DNA of 64,000 bases from Polyangium fumosum (lineage in GTDB: Bacteria; Myxococcota_A; Polyangia; Polyangiales; Polyangiaceae): positions 95,731 to 159,730 of the forward strand of contig NZ_SSMQ01000024.1 of assembly GCF_005144585.1 (NCBI RefSeq), in the 5' to 3' direction. Made by a program: the position numbers and the translations under genes. Every line of letters begins with the position of its first letter. Within the stretch, counting starts at the first letter, position 1. Shown here piece after piece: positions 25,440 to 34,295 of the stretch. A model generated the notes under the pieces. It worked only from the letters and a program-made list of their open reading frames with translations. It was not told the origin of the DNA and did no database searches.

Positions 25440-26643
25440 AGCGCGCCTGATCGAGCGCCCAGCCGAAGAGCGCTCCCCCGAGATCGAGCGCGCTCCTGCC
25501 GAGCGCGCGCCGATCGACCCGCTCCCCCGCGAAATACTCCATCCCCGCCCGCGCGAGCGCGGGTGAGCGCGTAATCCATCGCTCGATCACGGGGCGCGTG
25601 CCGCCGTAGACGAAGCGTGATGCGCGCGCGCGGAGGCGGAGATCCAAGCCGAGGCGGCTCGCGCGGAGCACCGCGGGAAACGAGGTGAACGAGAGGTCGC
25701 CCGCTTCGAGCGCGCGCGCGAGGAAGGGGCCCGCGACGGCGCCGTACTGGATCGCCTGCGCGATGCCCTCGCCGAGCGCCGGATCGATGCCCGCCGCCTC
25801 GCCCACGAGCAGCACCCGCGGCCGCGCGAAGGGCTCGTGCAAGGCGAGGCCGCGTTCGGCGAAGCGACGCAGCGACGACGCGGGCACGGGCACGCCCTGC
25901 TCGTCCGCGCGGGCGAGGAGCCGCTCGCCCGGCGCCGGTTCGGTCGCGGCGCGCTCGGGGACGCCCTCGGCGCGGAGCTCGTAGACGCCACGGCAAACCA
26001 TCGGGGTTCCGTGGACGAGCGTGGGAAAATCCCACGCGTACCCGGGCAAACCCCGCGCGGCCATGTCGAAATGGAGGACGTCACGAGGGCCGTCGCCGCG
26101 GGCCGCGTGTGTGTCGACCTCCACGGCCTGGGCCATGAACGCGCCGCGCGGCAAGCCGAGCGCGCGCCGCACGACGCTGCCGACGCCGTCCGCGCCGACG
26201 ACAGCGCGGGCGCGAATCTCGCCGATCGAGGTCTCGATCCGCGCGTCGTGGTCGCCGATCACGAGCCCCGTGACCTTCACGCCTTCGCGCACCCGCACGC
26301 CGCGCGCCTGGGCCTCGCGCGCAAAAGCGTGATCGAACTCGAAGCGCCGGACGACACGGCCGATCGGCGGTCCCTCGGCGCGCGCGGCGAGCCGGCGGCC
26401 CGTTGCGTCCACGGACAAACCGTGGATCGGGACCGAGGGAACGTCGACGCGCACGCCGATCGAAGCGAGCAGCCGATCCGCGCGGGCGCCGATCGCCCCC
26501 GCGCAGATCTTCTCCCGCGGATACGTCGCGCGCTCCAGCACGACGATGCGCTCGGCGAGCTGGGGCGCGGCGTGCGCGAAAAAGAGCGCCGTCGAGATGC
26601 CGGCGGGGCCGCCGCCGACGATCACGATCTCCGCGTCGAGCAT
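25405..26643 (-). CDS. FAD-dependent oxidoreductase, geranylgeranyl-reductase type
   Basis: A 412-residue flavoprotein. The N-terminal Rossmann motif IVGGGPAGIS binds the FAD ADP moiety, KICAGAIG near residue 46 matches the PxxKxCG-like segment of the geranylgeranyl reductase group, and VVGADGVGSVVRRALG and LLVGEAAGIDPALGEGI are the later FAD contacts. Members reduce isoprenoid double bonds or hydroxylate polyketides and quinones. The substrate cannot be told here. It lies 14 bases after argJB on the same strand, so it is probably cotranscribed with arginine genes, although a direct role in that pathway is unlikely. Start ATG 26643 fits the family. Confidence 0.88.
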   Translation of the reverse strand: MLDAEIVIVGGGPAGISTALFFAHAAPQLAERIVVLERATYPREKICAGAIGARADRLLASIGVRVDVPSVPIHGLSVDATGRRLAARAEGPPIGRVVRRFEFDHAFAREAQARGVRVREGVKVTGLVIGDHDARIETSIGEIRARAVVGADGVGSVVRRALGLPRGAFMAQAVEVDTHAARGDGPRDVLHFDMAARGLPGYAWDFPTLVHGTPMVCRGVYELRAEGVPERAATEPAPGERLLARADEQGVPVPASSLRRFAERGLALHEPFARPRVLLVGEAAGIDPALGEGIAQAIQYGAVAGPFLARALEAGDLSFTSFPAVLRASRLGLDLRLRARASRFVYGGTRPVIERWITRSPALARAGMEYFAGERVDRRALGRSALDLGGALFGWALDQARFTWAPRSGPSP

Positions 26644-26657
26644 GGCAGAGCGCGGGC

Positions 26658-28784
26658 TCAGCCCATCGGGAATTCTTCGCCCTCTTTGGGCGCGCCCGCG
26701 CGGATCATCGTGCCCACGCCGCGCGAGGTGAAGAGCTCCGCCACGACGTTGTGCGGGACGCGGCCGTCGATGATGTGCACCGTCTCCACGCCGCCTTCGA
26801 GCGCGCGCAGGATCGACGCCGCCTTCGGGAGCATGCCGCCCGTGACCGTGCCGTCACGCATGCGCGCGTCGAGCTCCTCCGCGCTCATCTCCGAGACGAG
26901 CAGGCCGTTCGAGAGGATGCCCGCGACGTCGGTCAGGTAGATGAGCTTGCGCGCGCCGCACGCGACCGCGACCTCCGCGGCCACCGTGTCGGCGTTGATG
27001 TTGTACGTGTTCCCGTCCTTGCCGAGGCCGATCGGCGAGATGACCGGGATGTACCCCTTGCCGAGCAAGAGCTCGAGCACGTCGGGATCGACCCGCGCGA
27101 CCTCGCCGACGTAGCCGAGGTCCTTGCCGGGCGGCATGTTCATCTTGCGCGCCTCGATGAGGTTGCCGTCCTTGCCGGACAAACCCACGGCCTTCGTGCC
27201 CGCGCGCGCGAGCGAGGCGACGACCTCCTTGTTGATCTGGCCCGTCAGGACCATCTCGACGACGCGCAGGCTCGCGGCATCGGTGACGCGCAGGCCGTCG
27301 ACGAACTCGGTCACCTGGCCCATCTGCTCGAGCGTGCGCGAGATCTCGGGGCCGCCGCCGTGCACGATGATCGGCCGAAGGCCCACGGCCTGGAGCAGGC
27401 GCACGTCCTCGGCGAAGCGATCCTTGAGGTCGGCGCGCACCATCGCGGCGCCGCCGTACTTGATGACCGCGCGCGTGCCGGCGAAGCGCTCGATGTACCG
27501 GAGCGCCTGCACGAGCGTGTCGGCCTTGAGCTCCGGCGTCTTCCGGTCGAGGCTCGGATCGCGGCGCACGGGGCCGTCGGGCGAGTCGACGAGCACCGCG
27601 GCGTAGTCCGCGTTGATTCGTACGTAGTCGTAGGAAAGGTCGCAGCCCCAGGCCGTGGCCTCGCCGAGGCCCGAGCCGACCTCGATGTCGACAAAGACCT
27701 CCTCGCCGCGAAGGAGCGCGCGGAGGGCGTCGGCGTCGAACGGCTGCGGTTTGCCCTGCGCGTAGACGAGGACGTTCTGCAGGCGCACGCTCGCGACCCC
27801 CGGATCGAAGCGAATGTGCTGCTCGGCGGCGCGCGAGCCGACGGCTGCGAGGACGCGGCCCCAGTTCGGGTCGGTGCCGAAGAACGCGGCCTTCGCGAGG
27901 TTCGACTCGGTGACGGCACGCGCGAGCGCGCGCGCCGAGGTGAGATCCTCCGCGCCGCGCACGGTGACCGTGATGAGGTGCTGCGCGCCCTCGCCGTCGG
28001 CGGCGATGGTGCGCGCGAGCTCGCGGCAGATGTCGATGAGCGCCGCCGCAAAACTCTGCGCCTCGGGCGAGTCGCGGCGCGTGATCGGGTCGTTCTCCGC
28101 CATGCCGTTCGCGAGCACGAGGACCTGATCGTTCGTCGACGTGTCGCGATCGACGCTGACCATGTTGAAGGTCTCGTCCACGGCGGCGTGGAGGATCCCG
28201 TCGAGCACGGAGACGTCGATGGCCACGTCGGTCACGAGGAACGCGAGCATCGTGGCCATGTTCGGGTGGATCATGCCCGAGCCCTTGGCGATGCCCGCGA
28301 TGCGCACGCGGTCGCCGCCGAGGAAGATCTCGCGCGAGGCGAGCTTCGTGCAGGTGTCCGTCGTGAGGATCGCCTCCGCCGCAGGCGTGGGATCCTGGCC
28401 GAGCTTGGCGATGAGGGCGGGGACCGCGGCGGAGACTTTTCCATGCGGCAGAGGCACGCCGATGACACCCGTCGAGCAGGTGAGGACCGCGTCGAGGGGG
28501 ACGCCGAGCGCGTCGGCGACGGAGGCGGCCATGCGCTGGTTCGCCTGAACGCCTTCCTCCCCCGAGAGGCAGTTCGCGTTGCCGCTGTTCGCCACGATCG
28601 CGCGCGCGTCCTTGCGAGGCAGCCGCGCGACGTTCCAGTCGACGCACGCCGCGCGCGACTTCGAGCGCGTGAAGCACCCGGCCGCGACGGCGGGCACCTC
28701 CGAGAGCACGAGCGCGAGGTCGGAGCGTTTGACCTTGATGCCGGCGGAGGCGCCGGCAAACGAGAAACCTAGCGGAATTTTCAC
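26658..28784 (-). CDS. argJB: Fused glutamate N-acetyltransferase (ArgJ) - acetylglutamate kinase (ArgB)
   Basis: A 708-residue fusion. Residues 1-400 are ArgJ, ending in YVRINADY, where free ArgJ proteins normally end. The self-cleavage nucleophile is T178 in NMATML, with CSTGVIG and KGSGMIHPN also intact. Residues ~415-708 are ArgB: IKYGGAAM for ATP phosphate binding, IIVHGGGPEISRTL, and the C-terminal VTGGMLPK and HIIDGR. It would acetylate glutamate using acetylornithine (and perhaps acetyl-CoA) and phosphorylate the product, the first two steps of arginine synthesis. ArgJ processing before T178 would separate the alpha chain from a beta-ArgB chain. No stop or frameshift lies at the junction. 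argC is 61 bases upstream. Confidence 0.95.
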   Translation of the reverse strand: MKIPLGFSFAGASAGIKVKRSDLALVLSEVPAVAAGCFTRSKSRAACVDWNVARLPRKDARAIVANSGNANCLSGEEGVQANQRMAASVADALGVPLDAVLTCSTGVIGVPLPHGKVSAAVPALIAKLGQDPTPAAEAILTTDTCTKLASREIFLGGDRVRIAGIAKGSGMIHPNMATMLAFLVTDVAIDVSVLDGILHAAVDETFNMVSVDRDTSTNDQVLVLANGMAENDPITRRDSPEAQSFAAALIDICRELARTIAADGEGAQHLITVTVRGAEDLTSARALARAVTESNLAKAAFFGTDPNWGRVLAAVGSRAAEQHIRFDPGVASVRLQNVLVYAQGKPQPFDADALRALLRGEEVFVDIEVGSGLGEATAWGCDLSYDYVRINADYAAVLVDSPDGPVRRDPSLDRKTPELKADTLVQALRYIERFAGTRAVIKYGGAAMVRADLKDRFAEDVRLLQAVGLRPIIVHGGGPEISRTLEQMGQVTEFVDGLRVTDAASLRVVEMVLTGQINKEVVASLARAGTKAVGLSGKDGNLIEARKMNMPPGKDLGYVGEVARVDPDVLELLLGKGYIPVISPIGLGKDGNTYNINADTVAAEVAVACGARKLIYLTDVAGILSNGLLVSEMSAEELDARMRDGTVTGGMLPKAASILRALEGGVETVHIIDGRVPHNVVAELFTSRGVGTMIRAGAPKEGEEFPMG

Positions 28785-28845
28785 GGGCCACCTCGGGATA
28801 GGGGGAGCCGCGGCGCGCGGGCGACGCGGGGGAGCCCTTCGTGGG

Positions 28846-29892
28846 TCAATGCGGCGAAAGCGGCGGCGCGCCGATCATGGCGCAGAGGTTCTGGAGCGCC
28901 TGCGAGGCGGCTCCCTTGAGCAGGTTGTCGAGCGCAGAGGTGACGACGACCGAGCCACGCTCGGCGTCGGCGCGGACGCCGAGGCGCGCATACGGGGTGT
29001 ACGCGACCTGGGCGAGCGTGACGTCCTCCGGCGCGCGCACCTCGACGAGGTCCGCAGGGGCGTACGCGCGGCGGAAGAGCGCCTCGATCTGCGCGGGCGG
29101 GACCGCGCCGGAGAGGCGCGCGAAGGCCGTGACGAGGAGGCCTCGACGCACGGGCAAGAGGTGCGGGACGAACGTCACGGAGGCGCGCGCGCGGCCCGCG
29201 CGCGAGAGCGCTTGCTCGATCTCGGGCGTGTGCTGGTGGTTGCCCACGCGGTAGGCCGAGAGGTTCTCGTCGACCTCCATGAACAGGAGCCGCTCCTCGA
29301 CCTTGCGGCCCGCGCCCGAGACGCCGCTCTTGCCGTCGACGTACATCGACCCCGGGTCGATCGCGCCCGCCTCGACGAGCGGCGCGAGCGCGAGGATCGC
29401 CGCCGTCGCGTAGCAGCCGGGGTTCGCGATGAGGCGCGCGTCCTTCGCGCCGCCCGTGCGCGTCGAGGCGGAGGCGACCTCCGGCAGGCCGTAGTGCGCC
29501 TCGGCGAGCAGCTCCGGCGCGGGGTGGTCGAAGCCGTACCAGCGCGGATACGCGGCCGGATCCTCCAGGCGAAACGCGCCCGAGAGATCCACGACGCGCA
29601 CGCCGTGCGCGAGCAGCTCCGGCGCGAGCTTGGCCGAGACCTCGGCGGGCGTCGCGAGCAGCGCGACCTCGCTCTGCCGGGCGACGGTGATGGCGTCGCT
29701 CATCGGCGCGACAAGGAGCTTCCCGACGCTCGCGGGCACACGCACGCGCTCGCCGAGCTTCGATCCTTGCCAGCGGTCTGCGGCGACGCCCACGAGCGAA
29801 AGCGAGTCATGGTCGGCGACGAGCCGCGCGAGCTCGCTGCCGGCAAAGCCGCTGACGCCGAGGATCGAGACGGGGACTTTGGACGCGCTCAC
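28846..29892 (-). CDS. argC: N-acetyl-gamma-glutamyl-phosphate reductase
   Basis: A 348-residue enzyme that reduces N-acetylglutamyl phosphate to the semialdehyde with NADPH, the third arginine step. The nucleotide-binding start is VSILGVSGFAGSELARLV, the catalytic cysteine is in NPGCYATA, and the family's SGVSGAGRK and GNHQHTPEI motifs are intact. Start ATG 29892 (MSASKVPVSILG) is 61 bases from the argJB gene in the order argC-argJB, so the two supply consecutive steps. No ArgR-box-like operator was obvious upstream. Confidence 0.95.
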   Translation of the reverse strand: MSASKVPVSILGVSGFAGSELARLVADHDSLSLVGVAADRWQGSKLGERVRVPASVGKLLVAPMSDAITVARQSEVALLATPAEVSAKLAPELLAHGVRVVDLSGAFRLEDPAAYPRWYGFDHPAPELLAEAHYGLPEVASASTRTGGAKDARLIANPGCYATAAILALAPLVEAGAIDPGSMYVDGKSGVSGAGRKVEERLLFMEVDENLSAYRVGNHQHTPEIEQALSRAGRARASVTFVPHLLPVRRGLLVTAFARLSGAVPPAQIEALFRRAYAPADLVEVRAPEDVTLAQVAYTPYARLGVRADAERGSVVVTSALDNLLKGAASQALQNLCAMIGAPPLSPH

Positions 29893-30045
29893 GGGCGCGG
29901 TTCCCTACAGAGCGATGGCGCCCTTGTCAAACGGTTGTGCGTGCTCGCCGCGGGATGGCACCTCGGTTGCTCGTCCGAGCCGCAAGCGAGGTGACCTGTG
30001 CGGATCCGAAGCAACGTTGGCGCCCCGGACGGACGATATAGGCAA

Positions 30046-30438
30046 GTGAATCGCGACGGAAGCGGCGCGTGGCTCCTCGCGCCCGTCATCGCATTGTCGA
30101 TGCTGGTCGCGGGCTGCATCGCGATGTTTTCGAACGGGCCGCCCTCGAACGTGGGCGGCTACGACGTGGCGTATACGGAGGCGGTTCCCGTCGATGTAAG
30201 TAAGTACCCGGCCGTCGCGTATCAGGACCGGCTTGCTTACCTCGTCGAGGGGCGCTGGTACTGGCCGACGGACAATGGCTGGGTCGTGTTCGTCGAAGAG
30301 CCGCCTGAGCTCGCGAGTTACCGCACGAATGTCCAGACCGCGCCGCGCGCCGTGCCGCCGCCCGCGGTCGAGTACGGCTACCCGCCGGTTCGTCCGACGA
30401 AACCGCGCGAGATCCATCGCGAGTACCGGCCGCATTGA
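30046..30438 (+). CDS. Small lipoprotein
   Basis: A 130-residue protein. GTG 30046 gives MNRDGSGAWLLAPVIALSML followed by the lipobox VAGC; a GTG 16 codons earlier is open but makes a poor signal peptide. The mature part is Tyr/Pro/Trp-rich, with DRLAYLVEGRWYWPTDNGWV, like the short YXXW-rich surface lipoproteins common in this group. The function is unknown. It precedes another small lipoprotein by 28 bases, so they are likely cotranscribed. Confidence 0.65.
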   Translation: MNRDGSGAWLLAPVIALSMLVAGCIAMFSNGPPSNVGGYDVAYTEAVPVDVSKYPAVAYQDRLAYLVEGRWYWPTDNGWVVFVEEPPELASYRTNVQTAPRAVPPPAVEYGYPPVRPTKPREIHREYRPH

Positions 30439-30466
30439 GCGGCGAGACACAGGGGGAGGGGTTTCC

Positions 30467-30949
30467 ATGCGCAATTCCATCATCCAATGGGCAGGCCCTT
30501 GGGCCTTGTTGCTTTCGCTCGCCCCCGCCGCGATCGGGTGCCAAGCCGAGGGAGCCGTGTTCGTGCCCATCGGCCGCAACACGGGGACGGTGACGCAAAG
30601 CTGGTCGATCGGAGGGCGCTTCGACGCGAGCCGCTGCCGCATGTTTGGCGCCGATCGCATGGAGCTCGTCATCCGCGACACGGCCGGACGCACGGTGGCG
30701 CGTGCTTATCAGCCTTGCCGAGAGCTGCAAATGACGGTGACGCTGCCCGAGGGGACGTACGTGGGCGACGCGACGCTCATCGGCTCCGACGGGTCGGACG
30801 TGAGCACCACGCTCAACCTGCAGCCGTTCCGCATCCTTCGAAACACCGACACGCTCGTCGATACCGACTTCCCGACGTCGTCGATGCTGACGGTGCTCTC
30901 CGTCGACGCAGCCGCGACGAGCGCGCCGGTCGACGAAGAAGCCCCCTGA
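30467..30949 (+). CDS. Small lipoprotein with beta-rich domain
   Basis: A 160-residue protein from ATG 30467 with a strong GGGGGAGGGG site ahead. The signal peptide ends AAIGC. The mature protein is predicted beta-rich: SWSIGGRFDASRCRMFGADR, MELVIRDTAGRTVARAYQPC, MTVTLPEGTYVGDATLIGS. Two cysteines, C58 and C81, could form a disulfide. No family is recognised. The position after a Tyr-rich lipoprotein and before a kinase is typical of accessory surface genes here. Confidence 0.65.
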   Translation: MRNSIIQWAGPWALLLSLAPAAIGCQAEGAVFVPIGRNTGTVTQSWSIGGRFDASRCRMFGADRMELVIRDTAGRTVARAYQPCRELQMTVTLPEGTYVGDATLIGSDGSDVSTTLNLQPFRILRNTDTLVDTDFPTSSMLTVLSVDAAATSAPVDEEAP

Positions 30950-31029
30950 TCCAAGGGACGCGCAGCGGAGGCACGAGCCCCGTCCGAGGACAGACGCGTC
31001 GGCCTTGATCTGCGTCCCCCCTTTCATCC

Positions 31030-32610
31030 ATGCTCTCCGCGCTCGCCTCCGGCTCCCCGGCAAGGCGGCGCCTCGCCCACGTGCTCGTCCCCGACGTGCT
31101 CTTTCACGGCCGCTACCGGGTCCTCCGCTGCATCAAGGCGGGCGGCATGGGCGCGGTCTACGAGGTCGCGGACGAAGCGACGCGGCGAAGGCGCGCGCTC
31201 AAGGTGATGCTCCCCGGCACGATCGAGGACCCGGTCCTGCGCGAGCGATTCTCGCAGGAGGCCACGATCACGGGTGGCATCGAGAGCGACCACATCGTGC
31301 AGGTCTCCGACGCGGGCATCGACGAGGGCACGAGCATGCCGTTCCTCGTGATGGACCTGCTCACGGGCGAAGAGCTCGGCAGCATGCTCGTGCGCCGCGG
31401 CGCGCTGCCGCCGGCCGAGGTCGTGCTCTACCTGGGACAGGCGGCGCTCGCGCTCGACAAGACCCACGCGGCGAACATCGTGCACAGGGATCTCAAGCCC
31501 GAGAACCTGTTCGTCACGACGCGCGACGACGGAAGCCCGTGCGTGAAGATCCTGGATTACGGCGTCGCGAAGGTGATGGTCGAGACGACGTTCCAGCGCC
31601 GCACCGCGATCGTTGGCACGCCGCTCTACATGGCGCCCGAGCAGGTCCAGGGCGACGGCGCGATCGGCCCGCGCGCCGACGTCTACGCGCTCGGCCACCT
31701 CGCGTACACGCTGCTCTCGGGCGAAGCGTACTGGATGAGCGAGGCGAAGAGCTCGCTCTCGCTCTTCGTGCTCTTCAAGCGAATCATGGCGGGCCCGCCC
31801 GAGCCCGCGACGACCCGCGCGGCGCGGCGCGGCGTGCGCATCACGCCGCCGTTCGACGCGTGGTTCTCGCGGACCACGAACCTCGAACCGCAAAAGCGCC
31901 CCGAGCGCGCGACGCAGGCGATCGCCGAGCTCTGCGAGGCCCTCGGCATCGTGCCTTCGAACGCCACGATCGCCGTGGCCCTGCCCCCGCCGTCGAGCCC
32001 GCGCAGCACGCAGGCCATGCCCGCGCGTCCGCCGCCGGTCGCCGACAGGCCCTTCTTGTACGCCGACGCGCCCGCGCCGCCCTCGGTCGCGTCGAAGCCA
32101 CCCAAAAGCAAGGCGAAGCCCGTCCACGAGTCCTGGGAGGACAACGTCCCGCTCTTCCGCGATCCAGCGACGGGCGCCTACAGCGAGCGCTACTTGCGCC
32201 TGACGCTCGACGAGGCGATCGCGAAGGCGAAGATGACGGGCACGAAGTTCTCGATCGTCGTCTTCGAGCTGCCGCTGCGGGGCCTCGATCCGATCCGGGA
32301 CAAGGCGACGATCGACGCCGACGTGCGCGAGCTGGTGAGCACGTTGCACGGGCTCTATGGGCGAAAGAACTTCCTCGGCCGGTATGGGCCGTCGAGCCTC
32401 GTGCTCATCGTGCCGGACGCGGGCAGCAAGTTCTCGCGCGCGTTCGCGAAGGCGCTCAGCGAGAAGCTCCGCGACGAGTTCAGCAAGCGCAAGGAGACGC
32501 GGCGGCTCATGCTGCGGCTGCGCGTGGGCGCGGAGCGGGTCGATCCGCTGGAGAAGTCGGCGAGCGATTTGATCGAGCGGGCGGCGCGGGCGGCTTTGGG
32601 CGACGTCTGA
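31030..32610 (+). CDS. Ser/Thr kinase fused to a degenerate GGDEF domain
   Basis: A 526-residue protein. The kinase (about residues 25-310) has IKAGGMGAVYEV, K58 in RALKVM, HRDLKPEN, DYG in place of DFG, and GTPLYMAPEQ. A Pro/Ala linker (~320-370) leads to a C-terminal domain from about residue 372. This begins FRDPATGAYSERYLRLTLDE and continues FSIVVFELPL ... GRYGPSSLVLIVPDAG, the outline of a GGDEF diguanylate cyclase. At residues 450-457, however, GRYGGDEF has become GRYGPSSL, so the GTP- and metal-binding GGDEF residues are lost. It should not make c-di-GMP but could bind a nucleotide or act as a regulatory module. No membrane helix is present. Confidence 0.85.
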   Translation: MLSALASGSPARRRLAHVLVPDVLFHGRYRVLRCIKAGGMGAVYEVADEATRRRRALKVMLPGTIEDPVLRERFSQEATITGGIESDHIVQVSDAGIDEGTSMPFLVMDLLTGEELGSMLVRRGALPPAEVVLYLGQAALALDKTHAANIVHRDLKPENLFVTTRDDGSPCVKILDYGVAKVMVETTFQRRTAIVGTPLYMAPEQVQGDGAIGPRADVYALGHLAYTLLSGEAYWMSEAKSSLSLFVLFKRIMAGPPEPATTRAARRGVRITPPFDAWFSRTTNLEPQKRPERATQAIAELCEALGIVPSNATIAVALPPPSSPRSTQAMPARPPPVADRPFLYADAPAPPSVASKPPKSKAKPVHESWEDNVPLFRDPATGAYSERYLRLTLDEAIAKAKMTGTKFSIVVFELPLRGLDPIRDKATIDADVRELVSTLHGLYGRKNFLGRYGPSSLVLIVPDAGSKFSRAFAKALSEKLRDEFSKRKETRRLMLRLRVGAERVDPLEKSASDLIERAARAALGDV

Positions 32611-32672
32611 GGGCGCGTGCAGCACGCATGCTCCCCGGCGAGAAGAACGCGTAGAGGTGCTTCGTCGGGCGC

Positions 32673-32975
32673 TTATGGTTTTTTGCGGGTTTCGCTCGGA
32701 GGAGGCTGCTGGTTCATCTTCGTAGCCAGCTCCGAGAACTTCGGACCATCCAACGGCCCATAGTCGAGGCCCTCGGGAATGAGGTCGGGGTTATCAGAGA
32801 AAATGGGGACCACGAGCCTGTCCAGCAGCTCCGAAAGAGCATAACCGACAGCATGCCGAACGACGCGCTCCTCGCCTTTGTCGCAACGAGATTGCGCAAT
32901 TTCAACCATTTCATTAAAAAGATCAATGCAGCCCCGTGCGCGCACCAAAAGCTGCTCCGCGGTATCTTTATCCAT
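32673..32975 (-). CDS. Small soluble partner protein of the second lipoprotein cassette (immunity candidate)
   Basis: A 100-residue protein from ATG 32975 with AAAGGAAG about nine bases ahead. It is helical and acidic (RARGCIDLFNEMVEIAQSRC, HAVGYALSELLDRLVVPIFS) without signal peptide or membrane helix. It begins 20 bases after the stop of the lipoprotein gene, the same arrangement as the 13856/12709 pair, although the two partners are not similar to each other. Divergent, paired small proteins behind a related lipoprotein are what cognate immunity genes look like. The role is inferred. Confidence 0.6.
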   Translation of the reverse strand: MDKDTAEQLLVRARGCIDLFNEMVEIAQSRCDKGEERVVRHAVGYALSELLDRLVVPIFSDNPDLIPEGLDYGPLDGPKFSELATKMNQQPPPSETRKKP

Positions 32976-32995
32976 ACGTAGCTTCCTTTCTCCGA

Positions 32996-33664
32996 TCAGG
33001 AGTGTCGAGGGCATCCATGCCGCTCGAGACATTCTTGTTGGCACAACCGGAACGCCGAGCCATCATCCCCTCTGGGCAACACCGTGTCGGCGCATTCTTC
33101 AATACACATTTGTTTGATCTTCTTACAATCTTCCTTGCTCGGCCTGTCATCGTTCAACGACACGGCCGCGACCACGACGAGGACCGCGACCGCGACGACA
33201 ATCATCGTCCCGCCCGACCCGACGACCACCGGGATCAACCGTATCACCTGAGGCAGTGCCCACGTGTTCGCCAGCATGCCTCGTGTAGGCAAGAGGCCGC
33301 CGCGCGAGACCAGCTCGTCAGGGTCCGGCGAAAACCCCGCGTCCGCCATCGTCCGCAGCGCTTCCCTCATGCACTGCTGGACGCCGGTATCGTCGAGCCG
33401 CGGGCCCTTGGACTTCACCTCCGTGACGTGGTCGCCCGTCATCTCGACCGCGAACTCGATCTCGTACGCGTTGTGCCGAAGCCGCTGGCCCCCCTCTCTG
33501 ACGCACGCTTGAAGCGCCTGGACCGTCCTCGGAGGGAGCGCGAGCCCGCTGCCCTGCCTGGGCGCGGCGGCGTGCTCGTCGCGCGCCCCGCATCCGATCG
33601 GCACCAAACACACCGCCATGCACGCAGCGACCAAGGTCGCCCCCGCGAGCCGCCGCTTCCTCAT
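32996..33664 (-). CDS. Polymorphic-type lipoprotein, paralogue of 13856-14587
   Basis: A 222-residue protein from ATG 33664 (MRKRRLAGATLVAACMAVCL, then VPIGC lipobox). The middle domain (LQACVREGGQRLRHNAYEIE, VEMTGDHVTEVKSKGPRLDD, VQQCMREALRTM) aligns with RACADEFGGDLDRGSYTF ... VDEEGRVVDVASKGV ... AGCTRIALRGM in the 13856-14587 protein. A hydrophobic stretch VVVGSGGTMIVVAVAVLVVV follows, then a Cys tail (CKKIKQMCIEECAD ... CQQECLERHGC) different from that of the paralogue. The shared lipobox and domain with a different tail suggest exchangeable C-terminal effectors. Whether it is a toxin cannot be decided from sequence. Confidence 0.65.
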   Translation of the reverse strand: MRKRRLAGATLVAACMAVCLVPIGCGARDEHAAAPRQGSGLALPPRTVQALQACVREGGQRLRHNAYEIEFAVEMTGDHVTEVKSKGPRLDDTGVQQCMREALRTMADAGFSPDPDELVSRGGLLPTRGMLANTWALPQVIRLIPVVVGSGGTMIVVAVAVLVVVAAVSLNDDRPSKEDCKKIKQMCIEECADTVLPRGDDGSAFRLCQQECLERHGCPRHS

Positions 33665-34295
33665 GAGCCCCCCTACCCGTCCCGGTGCGCAACCCGTGAC
33701 GCAGGTGGGCGAAGCTACGGCGCCCACGAGCGCTCGGTCAACCGTTTTCCCGCTGTTTTCCTGGCGTTTCTCGCGTCCACATGCCGCAAGTCGCCCCGCA
33801 ACGGCTCGACGACACGCTTGGAACGGTCGAACCGCGTCGGCGCGAGGTTCCGCAGGCGCGTCGACCGCGGCCGTTCATGGGTGCAACGTTGCCGCGGCGG
33901 CTCGGAGGATGAAGACGAGGCGTCGACGCGTCGCTCCCTCGCTCCCTTTGGATGAAACGCTCCCGCGCACCATTGCCACGGAGGTTCAAGCGTCGTCCGC
34001 TCGCCCTACGGAAGCTCACGCCGCGCACCTCCGGCACCGCTCGCGGCGATGCAAGCGCTCCCGCCCCCGGCCCACCCGCCGTCGGCACACCCGTGAACGT
34101 TGCGACCCCGTTTCCGCCGCCCCAACCGCCCCCGCAACACGTTGCAACGCCGCTTCGGCCGCCTCGATCGCCCCCGCAAGCCGTCGCCGCCGCGCTTGAG
34201 CCTCCCGCGTCGAAGCCGAGGCTCCCGCCGTGGCGGCTTTCGCCGACCGCGACCTCGATGGCCCCACGCAACTCGTGGTACGAGTCACGCCTCCC
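33665..34295. other. Intergenic region with degenerate ~42-bp repeat
   Basis: No gene is supported here. Open frames exist on both strands, but none has a ribosome site or recognisable composition. Around 34095-34185 a ~42-base unit beginning GTTGC(A/G)AC and ending CGCCCCCGCAA occurs twice in tandem, with a weaker third copy. In one frame this gives a Pro-rich 14-residue repeat (VATPFPPPQPPPQH), which may be chance. Promoters for the divergent genes at 33664 and 34296 must lie here. Confidence 0.4.

Noticed and set aside
26403..28772. A 789-codon open frame opposite argJB
   Set aside because: It is antisense to a well-supported enzyme and its translation is Arg/Asp/His-biased, a mirror of codon bias on the other strand.
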